Shown here: piece after piece, positions 25,354-37,404 of the stretch | How the letters are laid out: every line of letters starts with the position of its first letter | Numbering within the stretch: position 1 is the stretch's first letter | Assembly (NCBI GenBank): GCA_946800325.1 | Contig: OX326960.1 | Span: forward strand, 36,051,629-36,115,628 | DNA: 64,000 nucleotides | DNA from: Luzula sylvatica | Lineage: Eukaryota > Streptophyta > Magnoliopsida > Poales > Juncaceae | Reading direction: 5' to 3' | Translations under genes and position numbers: made by a program | The notes under the pieces: generated by a model | Databases searched by the model: none | Told to the model about the DNA's origin: nothing | Seen by the model: the letters and a program-made list of their open reading frames with translations, nothing else

Positions 25354-26472
25354 CTTTTCACCAAATTTCACCAACACTAAGAAAGTTTGTTTTTCGATTC
25401 AAAACAAGATTTTAACGCTTTGAGGAGTTCAAATAACTTGTTTTTAGATCATTTTTATCATATCTTTTACTACATAACTTTTCACCAAATTTCACAAACA
25501 CTAAGAAAGATTGTTTTCGATTCAAAACAAGATTTTAACGCTTTGAGGAGTTCAAATAACGTGTTTTTAGATCATTTGTATCGTATCTTTTACTACATAA
25601 CTTTTCACCAAATTTCACAAACACTAAGGAAGTTTGTTTTTCGATTCAAAACAAGATTTTAACGCTTTGAGGAGTTCAAATAACATGTTTTTAGATCATT
25701 TCTATCGTATCTTTTACTACATAACTTTTCACCAAATTTCACAAACACTAAGAAAGTTTGTTTTTCGATTTCAAAACAAGATTTTAACGCTTTGAGGAGT
25801 TCAAATGACGTGTTTTTAGATCATTTGTATCGTATCTTTTACTACATAACTTTTCACCAAATTTCACCAACACTAAGAAAGTTTGTTTTTCGATTTCAAA
25901 ACAAGATTTTAACGCTTTGAGGAGTTCAAATAACGTGTTTTTAGATCATTTGTATCGTATCTTTTACAACATAACTTTTCACCAAATTTCACAAACACTA
26001 AGAAAGTTTGTTTTTCGATTTCAAAACAAGATTTTAACGATTTGAGGAGTTCAAATAACGTGTTTTTAGATCATTTGTATCGTATCTTTTACTACATAAC
26101 TTTTCGCCAAATTTCACAAACACTAAGAAAGTTTGTTTTTCGATTCAAAACAAGATTTTAACGCTTTGAGGAGTTCAAATAACGTGTTTTTAGATCATTT
26201 GTATCGTATCTTTTACTACATAACTTTTCACCAAATTTCACCAACACTAAGAAAGTTTGTTTTTCGATTTCAAAACAAGATTTTAACGCTTTGAGGAGTT
26301 CAAATAACGTGTTTTTAGATCATTTGTATCGTATCTTTTACTACATAACTTTTCACCAAATTTCACCAACACTAAGAAAGTTTGTTTTTCGATTCAAAAC
26401 AAGATTTTAACGCTTTGGGGAGTTCAAATAACGTGTTTTTTGATCATTTGTATCGTATCTTTTACTACATAA
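25354..26472. repeat. B unit, 9 monomers, type gamma
   Basis: M1 with the same tttttatcatatc as the beta unit, M2, M3, then a gatttc monomer with caaatgacg, an accaac acaacata monomer, M15, M16, M17 and M18 (private gctttgggg at 26,413). The second half is a full-unit ending, so this is M1-M3 joined to M13-M18. Confidence 0.82.
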
Positions 26473-29400
26473 CTTTTCACCAAATTTCACCAACACTAAG
26501 AAAGTTTGTTTTTCGATTCAAAACAAGATTTTAACGCTTTGAGGAGTTCAAATAACTTGTTTTTAGATCATTTTTATCGTATCTTTTACTACATAACTTT
26601 TCACCAAATTTCACAAACACTAAGAAAGATTGTTTTCGATTAAAAACAAGATTTTAACGCTTTGAGGAGTTCAAATAACGTGTTTTTAGATCATTTGTAT
26701 CGTATCTTTTACTACATAACTTTTCACCAAATTTCACAAACACTAAGGAAGTTTGTTTTTCGATTCAAAACAAGATTTTAACGCTTTGAGGAATTCAAAT
26801 AACATGTTTTTAGATCATTTCTATCGTATCTTTTACTACATAACTTTTCACCAAATTTCACAAACACTAAGAAAGTTTGTTTTTCGATTCAAAACAAGAT
26901 TTTAACGCTTTGAGGTGTTCAAATAACGTGTTTTTAGATCATTTGTATCGTATCTTTTACTACATAACTTTTCACCAAATTTCACAAACACTAAGAAAGG
27001 TTGTTTTTCGATTTCAAAACATGATTTTAACGCTTTGAGGAGTTCAAATAACGTGTTTTCAGATCATTTGTATCGTATCTTTTAGTACATAACTTTTCAC
27101 CAAATTTCACAAACACTAAGGAAGTTTGTTTTTCGATTCAAAACAAGATTTTAACGCTTTGAGGAGTTCAAATAACTTGTTTTTAGATCATTTGTATCGT
27201 ATCTTTTACTACATAACTTTTCACGAAATTTCACAAACACTAATAAAGTTGGTTTTTCGATTCAAAACAAGATTTTAACGCTTTGAGGAGTTCAAATAAC
27301 GTGTTTTGAGATCATTTGTATCGTATCTTTTACTACATAACTTTTCACCAAATTTCACAAACACTAAGAAAGTTTGTTTTTCGATTCAAAACAAGATTTT
27401 AACGTTTTGAGGAGTTCAAATAACGTGTTTTTAGATCATTTGTATCGTATCTTTTACTACATAACTTTTCACCAAATTTCACAAACACTAAGGAAGTTTG
27501 TTTTTCGATTCAAAACAAGATTTTAACGCTTTGAGGAGTTCAAATAACGTGTTTTTAGATCATTTGTATCGTATCTTTTACTACATAACTTTTCACCAAA
27601 TTTCACCAACACTAAGAAAGTTTGTTTTTCGATTCAAAACAAGATTTTAACGCTTTGAGGAGTTCAAATAACGTGTTTTTAGATCATTTGTATCGTATCT
27701 TTTACTACATAAATTTTCACCAAATTTCACCAACACTAAGAAAGTTTGTTTATCGATTCAAAACAAGATTTTAACGCTTTGAGGAGTTCAAATAACGTGT
27801 TTTTAGATCATTTGTATCGTATCTTTTACTACATAAATTTTCACCAAATTTCACAAACACTAAGGAAGTTTGTTTTTCGATTCAAAACAAGATTTTAACG
27901 CTTTGAGGAGTTCAAATCACGTGTCTTTAGATCATTTGTATCGTATCTTTTAGTACATAACTTTTCACCAAATTTAACAAACACTAAGAAAGTTTGTTTT
28001 TCGATTTCAAAACAAGATTTTAACGCTTTGAGGAGTTCAAATAACGTGTTTTTAGATCACTTGTATCGTATCTTTTACTACATAACTTTTCACCAAATTT
28101 CACAAACACTAAGAATGTTTGTTTTTCGATTCAAAACAAGATTTTAACGCTTTGAGGAGTTCAAATAACGTGTTTTTAGATCATTTGTATCGTATCTTTT
28201 ACTACATAACTTTTCACCAAATTTCACCAACACTAAGAAAGTTTGTTTTTCGATTCAAAACAAGATTTTAACGCTTTGAGGAGTTCAAATAACGTGTTTT
28301 TAGATCATTTGTATCATATCTTTTAGTACATAACTTTTCACCAAATTTCACAAACACTAAGGAAGTTTGTTTTTCGATTTCAAAACAAGATTTTAACGCT
28401 TTGAGGAGTTCAAATAACGTGTCTTTAGATCATTTGTATCGTATCTTTTAGTACATAACTTTTCACAAAATTCACAAACACTAAGAAAGTTTGTTTTTCG
28501 ATTTCAAAACAAGATTTTAACGCTTTGAGGAGTTCAAATAACGTGTTTTTAGTTCATTTGTATCGTATGTTTTACTACATAACTTTTCACCAAATTTCAC
28601 AAACACTAAGGAAGTTTGTTTTTCGAGTCAAAACAAGATTTTAACGCTTTGAGGAGTTCAAATAACGTGTTTTTAGATCATTTGTATCGTATCTTTTACT
28701 ACATAACTTTTCACCAAATTTCACCAACACTAAGAAAGTTTGTTTTTCGATTTCAAAACAAGATTTTAACGCTGTGATGAGTTCAAATAACGTGTTTTTA
28801 GATCATTTGTATCGTATCTTTTACTACATAACTTTTCACCAAATTTCACAAACACTAAGAAAGTTTGTTTTACGATTCAAAACAAGATTTTAACGCTTTG
28901 AGGAGTTCAAATAACGTGTTTTTAGATCATTTGTATCGTATCTTTTACTACATAACTTTTCACCAAATTTCACAAACACTAAGGAAGTTTGTTTTTCGAT
29001 TCAAAACAAGATTTTAACGCTTTGAGGAGTTCAAATAACGTGTCTTTAGATCATTTGTATCGTATCTTTTAGTACATAACGTTTCACAAAATTTCACAAA
29101 CACTAAGAAAGTTTGTTTTTCGATTTCAAAACAAGATTTTAACGCTTTGAGGAGTTCAAATAACGTGTTTTTAGATCATTTGTATCGTATCTTTTACTAC
29201 ATAACTTTTCGCCAAATTTCACAAACACTAAGAAAATTTGTTTTTCTATTCAAAACAAGATTTTAACGCTTTGAGGAGTTCAAATAACGTGATTTTAGAT
29301 CATTTGTATCGTATCTTTTACTACATAACTTTTCACCAAATTTCACCAACACTAAGAAAGTTTGTTTTTCGATTTCAAAACAAGATTTTAACGCTTTGAG

Positions 29401-29702
29401 GAGTTCAAATAACGTGTTTTTAGATCATTTGTATCGTATCTTTTACTACATAACTTTTCACCAAATTTCACCAACACTAAGAAAGTTTGTTTTTCGATTT
29501 CAAAACAAGATTTTAACGCTTTGAGGAGTTCAAATAACGTGTTTTTAGATCATTTGTATCGTATCTTTTACTACATAACTTTTCACCAAATTTCACCAAC
29601 ACTAAGAAAGTTTGTTTTTCGATTCAAAACAAGATTTTAACGCTTTGAGGAGTTCAAATAACGTGTTTTTTGATCATTTGTATCGTATCTTTTACTACAT
29701 AA
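26473..29702. repeat. B unit, 26 monomers
   Basis: M1-M12, M13', N14, N15, a ggaag gatttc monomer with gtgtcttt, N19, then a run of A-like monomers: ggaag with ttcgagtc, accaac with gctgtgatgag, tttacgattc, ggaag with gtgtcttt, acaaaatttcac, cgcc with tttctattc and gtgattt, two accaac gatttc monomers and M18. M2 has gattaaaaac, M3 has GAATTC, M5 has catgatttt and M12 has CACGTG. Confidence 0.83.
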
Positions 29703-31814
29703 CTTTTCACCAAATTTTACCAACACTAAGAAAGTTTGTTTTTCGATTCAAAACAAGATTTTAACGCTTTGAGGAGTTCAAATAACTTGTTTTTAGATCA
29801 TTTTTATCGTATCTTTTACTACATAACTTTTCACCAAATTTCACAAACACTAAGAAAGATTGTTTTCGATTCAAAACAAGATTTTAACGCTTTGAGGAGT
29901 TCAAATAACGTGTTTTTAGATCATTTGTATCGTATCTTTTACTACATAACTTTTCACCAAATTTCACAAACACTAAGGAAGTTTGTTTTTCGATTCAAAA
30001 CAAGATTTTAACGCTTTGAGGAGTTCAAATAACATGTTTTTAGATCATTTCTATCGTATCTTTTACTACATAACTTTTCACCAAATTTCACAAACACTAA
30101 GAAAGTTTGTTTTTCGATTCAAAACAAGATTTTAACGCTTTGAGGTGTTCAAATAACGTGTTTTTAGATCATTTGTATCGTATCTTTTACTACATAACTT
30201 TTCACCAAATTTCACAAACACTAAGAAAGGTTGTTTTTCGATTTCAAAACAAGATTTTAACGCTTTGAGCAGTTCAAATAACGTGTTTTCAGATCATTTG
30301 TATCGTATCTCTTAGTACATAACTTTTCACCAAATTTCACAAACACTAAGGAAGTTTGTTTTTCGATTCAAAACAAGATTTTAACGCTTTGAGGAGTTCA
30401 AATAACGTGTTTTTAGATCATTTGTATCGTATCTTTTACTACATTACTTTTCACGAAATTTCACAAACACTAAGAAAGTTGGTTTTTCGATTCAAAACAA
30501 GATTTTAACGCTTTGAGGAGTTCAAATAACGTGTTTTGAGATCATTTGTATCGTATCTTTTACTACATAACTTTTCCCCAAATTTCACAAACACTAAGAA
30601 AGTTTGTTTTTCGATTCAAAACAAGATTTTAACGTTTTGAGGAGTTCAAATAACGTGTTTTTAGATCATTTGTATCGTATCTTTTACTACATAACTTTTC
30701 ACCAAATTTCACAAACACTAAGGAAGTTTGTTTTTCGATTCAAAACAAGATTTTAACGCTTTGAGGAGTTCAAATAACGTGTTTTTTGATCATTTGTATC
30801 GTATCTTTTACTACATAACTTTTCACCAAATTTCACAAACACTAAGAAAGTTTGTTTTTCGATTCAAAACAAGATTTTAACGTTTTGAGGAGTTCAAATA
30901 ACGTGTTTTTAGATCATTTGTATCGTATCTTTTACTACATAAATTTTCACCAAATTTCACAAACACTAAGGAAGTTTGTTTTTCGATTCAAAACAAGATT
31001 TTAACGCTTTGAGGAGTTCAAATAACGTGTCTTTAGATCATTTGTATCGTATCTTTTAGTACATAACTTTTCACCAAATTTCACAAACACTAAGAAAGTT
31101 TGTTTTTCGATTTCAAAACAAGATTTTAACGCTTTGAGGAGTTCAAATGACGTGTTTTTAGATCATTTGTATCGTATCTTTTACTACATAACTTTTCACC
31201 AAATTTCACCAACACTAAGAAAGTTTGTTTTTCGATTTCAAAACAAGATTTTAACGCTTTGAGGAGTTCAAATAACGTGTTTTTAGATCATTTGTATCGT
31301 ATCTTTTACAACATAACTTTTCACCAAATTTCACAAACACTAAGAAAGTTTGTTTTTCGATTTCAAAACAAGATTTTAACGATTTGAGGAGTTCAAATAA
31401 CGTGTTTTTAGATCATTTGTATCGTATCTTTTACTACATAACTTTTCGCCAAATTTCACAAACACTAAGAAAGTTTGTTTTTCGATTCAAAACAAGATTT
31501 TAACGCTTTGAGGAGTTCAAATAACGTGTTTTTAGATCATTTGTATCGTATCTTTTACTACATAACTTTTCACCAAATTTCACCAACACTAAGAAAGTTT
31601 GTTTTTCGATTTCAAAACAAGATTTTAACGCTTTGAGGAGTTCAAATAACGTGTTTTTAGATCATTTGTATCGTATCTTTTACTACATAACTTTTCACCA
31701 AATTTCACCAACACTAAGAAAGTTTGTTTTTCGATTCAAAACAAGATTTTAACGCTTTGAGGAGTTCAAATAACGTGTTTTTTGATCATTTGTATCGTAT
31801 CTTTTACTACATAA
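29703..31814. repeat. B unit, 17 monomers
   Basis: M1-M8, an M9 whose 3' half has gttttttgatc (M18-like) near 30,786, a second acgtttt monomer (M8-like), M12 directly after it, then an M13 with caaatgacg and M14-M18. M10 and M11 are lost. Private gagcag in M5, acattac in M6 and ttttcccc in M8. Confidence 0.82.
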
Positions 31815-34297
31815 CTTTTCACCAAATTTCACCAACACTAAGAAAGTTTGTTTTTCGATTCAAAACAAGATTTTAACGCTTTGAGGAGTTCAAATAACTT
31901 GTTTTTAGATCATTTTTATCGTATCTTTTACTACATAACTTTTCACCAAATTTCACAAACACTAAGAAAGATTGTTTTCGATTAAAAACAAGATTTTAAC
32001 GCTTTGAGGAGTTCAAATAACGTGTTTTTAGATCATTTGTATCGTATCTTTTACTACATAACTTTTCACCAAATTTCACAAACACTAAGGAAGTTTGTTT
32101 TTCGATTCAAAACAAGATTTTAACGCTTTGAGGAATTCAAATAACATGTTTTTAGATCATTTCTATCGTATCTTTTACTACATAACTTTTCACCAAATTT
32201 CACAAACACTAAGAAAGTTTGTTTTTCGATTCAAAACAAGATTTTAACGCTTTGAGGTGTTCAAATAACGTGTTTTTAGATCATTTGTATCGTATCTTTT
32301 ACTACATAACTTTTCACCAAATTTCACAAACACTAAGAAAGGTTGTTTTTCGATTTCAAAACATGATTTTAACGCTTTGAGGAGTTCAAATAACGTGTTT
32401 TCAGATCATTTGTATCGTATCTTTTAGTACATAACTTTTCACCAAATTTCACAAACACTAAGGAAGTTTGTTTTTCGATTCAAAACAAGATTTTAACGCT
32501 TTGAGGAGTTCAAATAACGTGTTTTTAGATCATTTGTATCGTATCTTTTACTACATAACTTTTCACGAAATTTCACAAACACTAAGAAAGATGGTTTTTC
32601 GATTCAAAACAAGATTTTAACGCTTTGAGGAGTTCAAATAACGTGTTTTGAGATCATTTGTATCGTATCTTTTACTACATAACTTTTCACCAAATTTCAC
32701 AAACACTAAGAAAGTTTGTTTTTCGATTCAAAACAAGATTTTAACGTTTTGAGGAGTTCAAATAACGTATTTTTAGATCATTTGTATCGTATCTTTTACT
32801 ACATAACTTTTCACCAAATTTCACAAACACTAAGGAAGTTTGTTTTTCGATTCAAAACAAGATTTTAACGCTTTGAGGAGTTCAAATAACGTGTTTTTAG
32901 ATCATTTGTATCGTATCTTTTACTACATAACTTTTCACCAAATTTCACCAACACTAAGAAAGTTTGTTTTTCGATTCAAAACAAGATTTTAACGCTTTGA
33001 GGAGTTCAAATAACGTGTTTTTAGATCATTTGTATCGTATCTTTTACTACATAAATTTTCACCAAATTTCACCAACACTAAGAAAGTTTGTTTATCTATT
33101 CAAAACAAGATTTTAACGCTTTGAGGAGTTCAAATAACGTGTTTTTAGATCATTTGTATCGTATCTTTTACTACATAAATTTTCACCAAATTTCACAAAC
33201 ACTAAGGAAGTTTGTTTTTCGATTCAAAACAAGATTTTAACGCTTTGAGGAGTTCAAATCACGTGTCTTTAGATCATTTGTATCGTATCTTTTAGTACAT
33301 AACTTTTCACCAAATTTAACAAACACTAAGAAAGTTTGTTTTTCGATTTCAAAACAAGATTTTAACGCTTTGAGGAGTTCAAATAACGTGTTTTTAGATC
33401 ACTTGTATCGTATCTTTTACTACATAACTTTTCACCAAATTTCACAAACACTAAGAATGTTTGTTTTTCGATTCAAAACAAGATTTTAACGCTTTGAGGA
33501 GTTCAAATAACGTGTTTTTAGATCATTTGTATCGTATCTTTTACTACATAACTTTTCACCAAATTTCACCAACACTAAGAAAGTTTGTTTTTCGATTCAA
33601 AACAAGATTTTAACGCTTTGAGGAGTTCAAATAACGTGTTTTTAGATCATTTGTATCATATCTTTTAGTACATAACTTTTCACCAAATTTCACAAACACT
33701 AAGGAAGTTTGTTTTTCGATTTCAAAACAAGATTTTAACACTTTGAGGAGTTCAAATAACGTGTCTTTAGATCATTTGTATCGTATCTTTTAGTACATAA
33801 CTTTTCACAAAATTCACAAACACTAAGAAAGTTTGTTTTTCGATTTCAAAACAAGATTTTAACGCTTTGAGGAGTTCAAATAACGTGTTTTTAGATCACT
33901 TGTATCGTATCTTTTACTACATAACTTTTCACCAAATTTCACAAACACTAAGAATGTTTGTTTTTCGATTCAAAACAAGATTTTAACGCTTTGAGGAGTT
34001 CAAATAACGTGTTTTTAGATCATTTGTATCGTATCTTTTACTACATAACTTTTCACCAAATTTCACCAACACTAAGAAAGTTTGTTTTTCGATTTCAAAA
34101 CAAGATTTTAACGCTTTGAGGAGTTCAAATAACGTGTTTTTAGATCATTTGTATCGTATCTTTTACTACATAACTTTTCACCAAATTTCACCAACACTAA
34201 GAAAGTTTGTTTTTCGATTCAAAACAAGATTTTAACGCTTTGAGGAGTTCAAATAACGTGTTTTTTGATCATTTGTATCGTATCTTTTACTACATAA
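31815..34297. repeat. B unit, 20 monomers
   Basis: M1-M12, M13', N14, N15, a ggaag gatttc monomer with aacactttg, N19 fused to the 3' part of M13' (agatcacttg), a second N14 (gaatg), an accaac gatttc monomer and M18. Shares gattaaaaac, GAATTC, catgatttt, agatgg in M7, cgtattttt in M8 and tatctattc in M11 with the following unit. Confidence 0.83.
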
Positions 34298-37200
34298 CTT
34301 TTCACCAAATTTCACCAACACTAAGAAAGTTTGTTTTTCGATTCAAAACAAGATTTTAACGCTTTGAGGAGTTCAAATAACTTGTTTTTAGATCATTTTT
34401 ATCGTATCTTTTACTACATAACTTTTCACCAAATTTCACAAACACTAAGAAAGATTGTTTTCGATTAAAAACAAGATTTTAACGCTTTGAGGAGTTCAAA
34501 TAACGTGTTTTTAGATCATTTGTATCGTATCTTTTACTACATAACTTTTCACCAAATTTCACAAACACTAAGGAAGTTTGTTTTTCGATTCAAAACAAGA
34601 TTTTAACGCTTTGAGGAATTCAAATAACATGTTTTTAGATCATTTCTATCGTATCTTTTACTACATAACTTTTCACCAAATTTCACAAACACTAAGAAAG
34701 TTTGTTTTTCGATTCAAAACAAGATTTTAACGCTTTGAGGTGTTCAAATAACGTGTTTTTAGATCATTTGTATCGTATCTTTTACTACATAACTTTTCAC
34801 CAAATTTCACAAACACTAAGAAAGGTTGTTTTTCGATTTCAAAACATGATTTTAACGCTTTGAGGAGTTCAAATAACGTGTTTTCAGATCATTTGTATCG
34901 TATCTTTTAGTACATAACTTTTCACCAAATTTCACAAACACTAAGGAAGTTTGTTTTTCGATTCAAAACAAGATTTTAACGCTTTGAGGAGTTCAAATAA
35001 CGTGTTTTTAGATCATTTGTATCGTATCTTTTACTACATAACTTTTCACGAAATTTCACAAACACTAAGAAAGATGGTTTTTCGATTCAAAACAAGATTT
35101 TAACGCTTTGAGGAGTTCAAATAACGTGTTTTGAGATCATTTGTATCGTATCTTTTACTACATAACTTTTCACCAAATTTCACAAACACTAAGAAAGTTT
35201 GTTTTTCGATTCAAAACAAGATTTTAACGTTTTGAGGAGTTCAAATAACGTATTTTTAGATCATTTGTATCGTATCTTTTACTACATAACTTTTCACCAA
35301 ATTTCACAAACACTAAGGAAGTTTGTTTTTCGATTCAAAACAAGATTTTAACGCTTTGAGGAGTTCAAATAACGTGTTTTTAGATCATTTGTATCGTATC
35401 TTTTACTACATAACTTTTCACCAAATTTCACCAACACTAAGAAAGTTTGTTTTTCGATTCAAAACAAGATTTTAACGCTTTGAGGAGTTCAAATAACGTG
35501 TTTTTAGATCATTTGTATCGTATCTTTTACTACATAAATTTTCACCAAATTTCACCAACACTAAGAAAGTTTGTTTATCTATTCAAAACAAGATTTTAAC
35601 GCTTTGAGGAGTTCAAATAACGTGTTTTTAGATCATTTGTATCGTATCTTTTACTACATAAATTTTCACCAAATTTCACAAACACTAAGGAAGTTTGTTT
35701 TTCGATTCAAAACAAGATTTTAACGCTTTGAGGAGTTCAAATCACGTGTCTTTAGATCATTTGTATCGTATCTTTTAGTACATAACTTTTCACCAAATTT
35801 AACAAACACTAAGAAAGTTTGTTTTTCGATTTCAAAACAAGATTTTAACGCTTTGAGGAGTTCAAATAACGTGTTTTTAGATCACTTGTATCGTATCTTT
35901 TACTACATAACTTTTCACCAAATTTCACAAACACTAAGAATGTTTGTTTTTCGATTCAAAACAAGATTTTAACGCTTTGAGGAGTTCAAATAACGTGTTT
36001 TTAGATCATTTGTATCGTATCTTTTACTACATAACTTTTCACCAAATTTCACCAACACTAAGAAAGTTTGTTTTTCGATTCAAAACAAGATTTTAACGCT
36101 TTGAGGAGTTCAAATAACGTGTTTTTAGATCATTTGTATCATATCTTTTAGTACATAACTTTTCACCAAATTTCACAAACACTAAGGAAGTTTGTTTTTC
36201 GATTTCAAAACAAGATTTTAACACTTTGAGGAGTTCAAATAACGTGTCTTTAGATCATTTGTATCGTATCTTTTAGTACATAACTTTTCACAAAATTCAC
36301 AAACACTAAGAAAGTTTGTTTTTCGATTTCAAAACAAGATTTTAACGCTTTGAGGAGTTCAAATAACGTGTTTTTAGTTCATTTGTATCGTATGTTTTAC
36401 TACATAACTTTTCACCAAATTTCACAAACACTAAGGAAGTTTGTTTTTCGAGTCAAAACAAGATTTTAACGCTTTGAGGAGTTCAAATAACGTGTTTTTA
36501 GATCATTTGTATCGTATCTTTTACTACATAACTTTTCACCAAATTTCACCAACACTAAGAAAGTTTGTTTTTCGATTTCAAAACAAGATTTTAACGCTTT
36601 GAGGAGTTCAAATAACGTGTTTTTAGATCATTTGTATCGTATCTTTTACAACATAACTTTTCACCAAATTTCACAAACACTAAGAAAGTTTGTTTTTCGA
36701 TTTCAAAACAAGATTTTAACGCTTTGAGGAGTTCAAATGACGTGTTTTTAGATCATTTGTATCGTATCTTTTACTACATAACTTTTCACCAAATTTCACC
36801 AACACTAAGAAAGTTTGTTTTTCGATTTCAAAACAAGATTTTAACGCTTTGAGGAGTTCAAATAACGTGTTTTTAGATCATTTGTATCGTATCTTTTACA
36901 ACATAACTTTTCACCAAATTTCACAAACACTAAGAAAGTTTGTTTTTCGATTTCAAAACAAGATTTTAACGATTTGAGGAGTTCAAATAACGTGTTTTTA
37001 GATCATTTGTATCGTATCTTTTACTACATAACTTTTCGCCAAATTTCACAAACACTAAGAAAGTTTGTTTTTCGATTCAAAACAAGATTTTAACGCTTTG
37101 AGGAGTTCAAATAACGTGTTTTTAGATCATTTGTATCGTATCTTTTACTACATAACTTTTCACCAAATTTCACCAACACTAAGAAAGTTTGTTTTTCGAT

Positions 37201-37404
37201 TTCAAAACAAGATTTTAACGCTTTGAGGAGTTCAAATAACGTGTTTTTAGATCATTTGTATCGTATCTTTTACTACATAACTTTTCACCAAATTTCACCA
37301 ACACTAAGAAAGTTTGTTTTTCGATTCAAAACAAGATTTTAACGCTTTGAGGAGTTCAAATAACGTGTTTTTTGATCATTTGTATCGTATCTTTTACTAC
37401 ATAA
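34298..37404. repeat. B unit, 25 monomers (first part of a 45-monomer block)
   Basis: The first part (to about 36,370) repeats 31,815-33,890 at an offset of 2,483 bp. It continues with N19 (tagttc, tatgttt), ttcgagtc, an accaac acaacata monomer, a caaatgacg monomer, M14-M17 and M18. It is followed directly by M7, not M1. Confidence 0.82.

Noticed and set aside
27240..27250. AATAAA polyadenylation signal
   Set aside because: A private substitution (ctaataaag) in one M7 copy; no transcript unit is visible.
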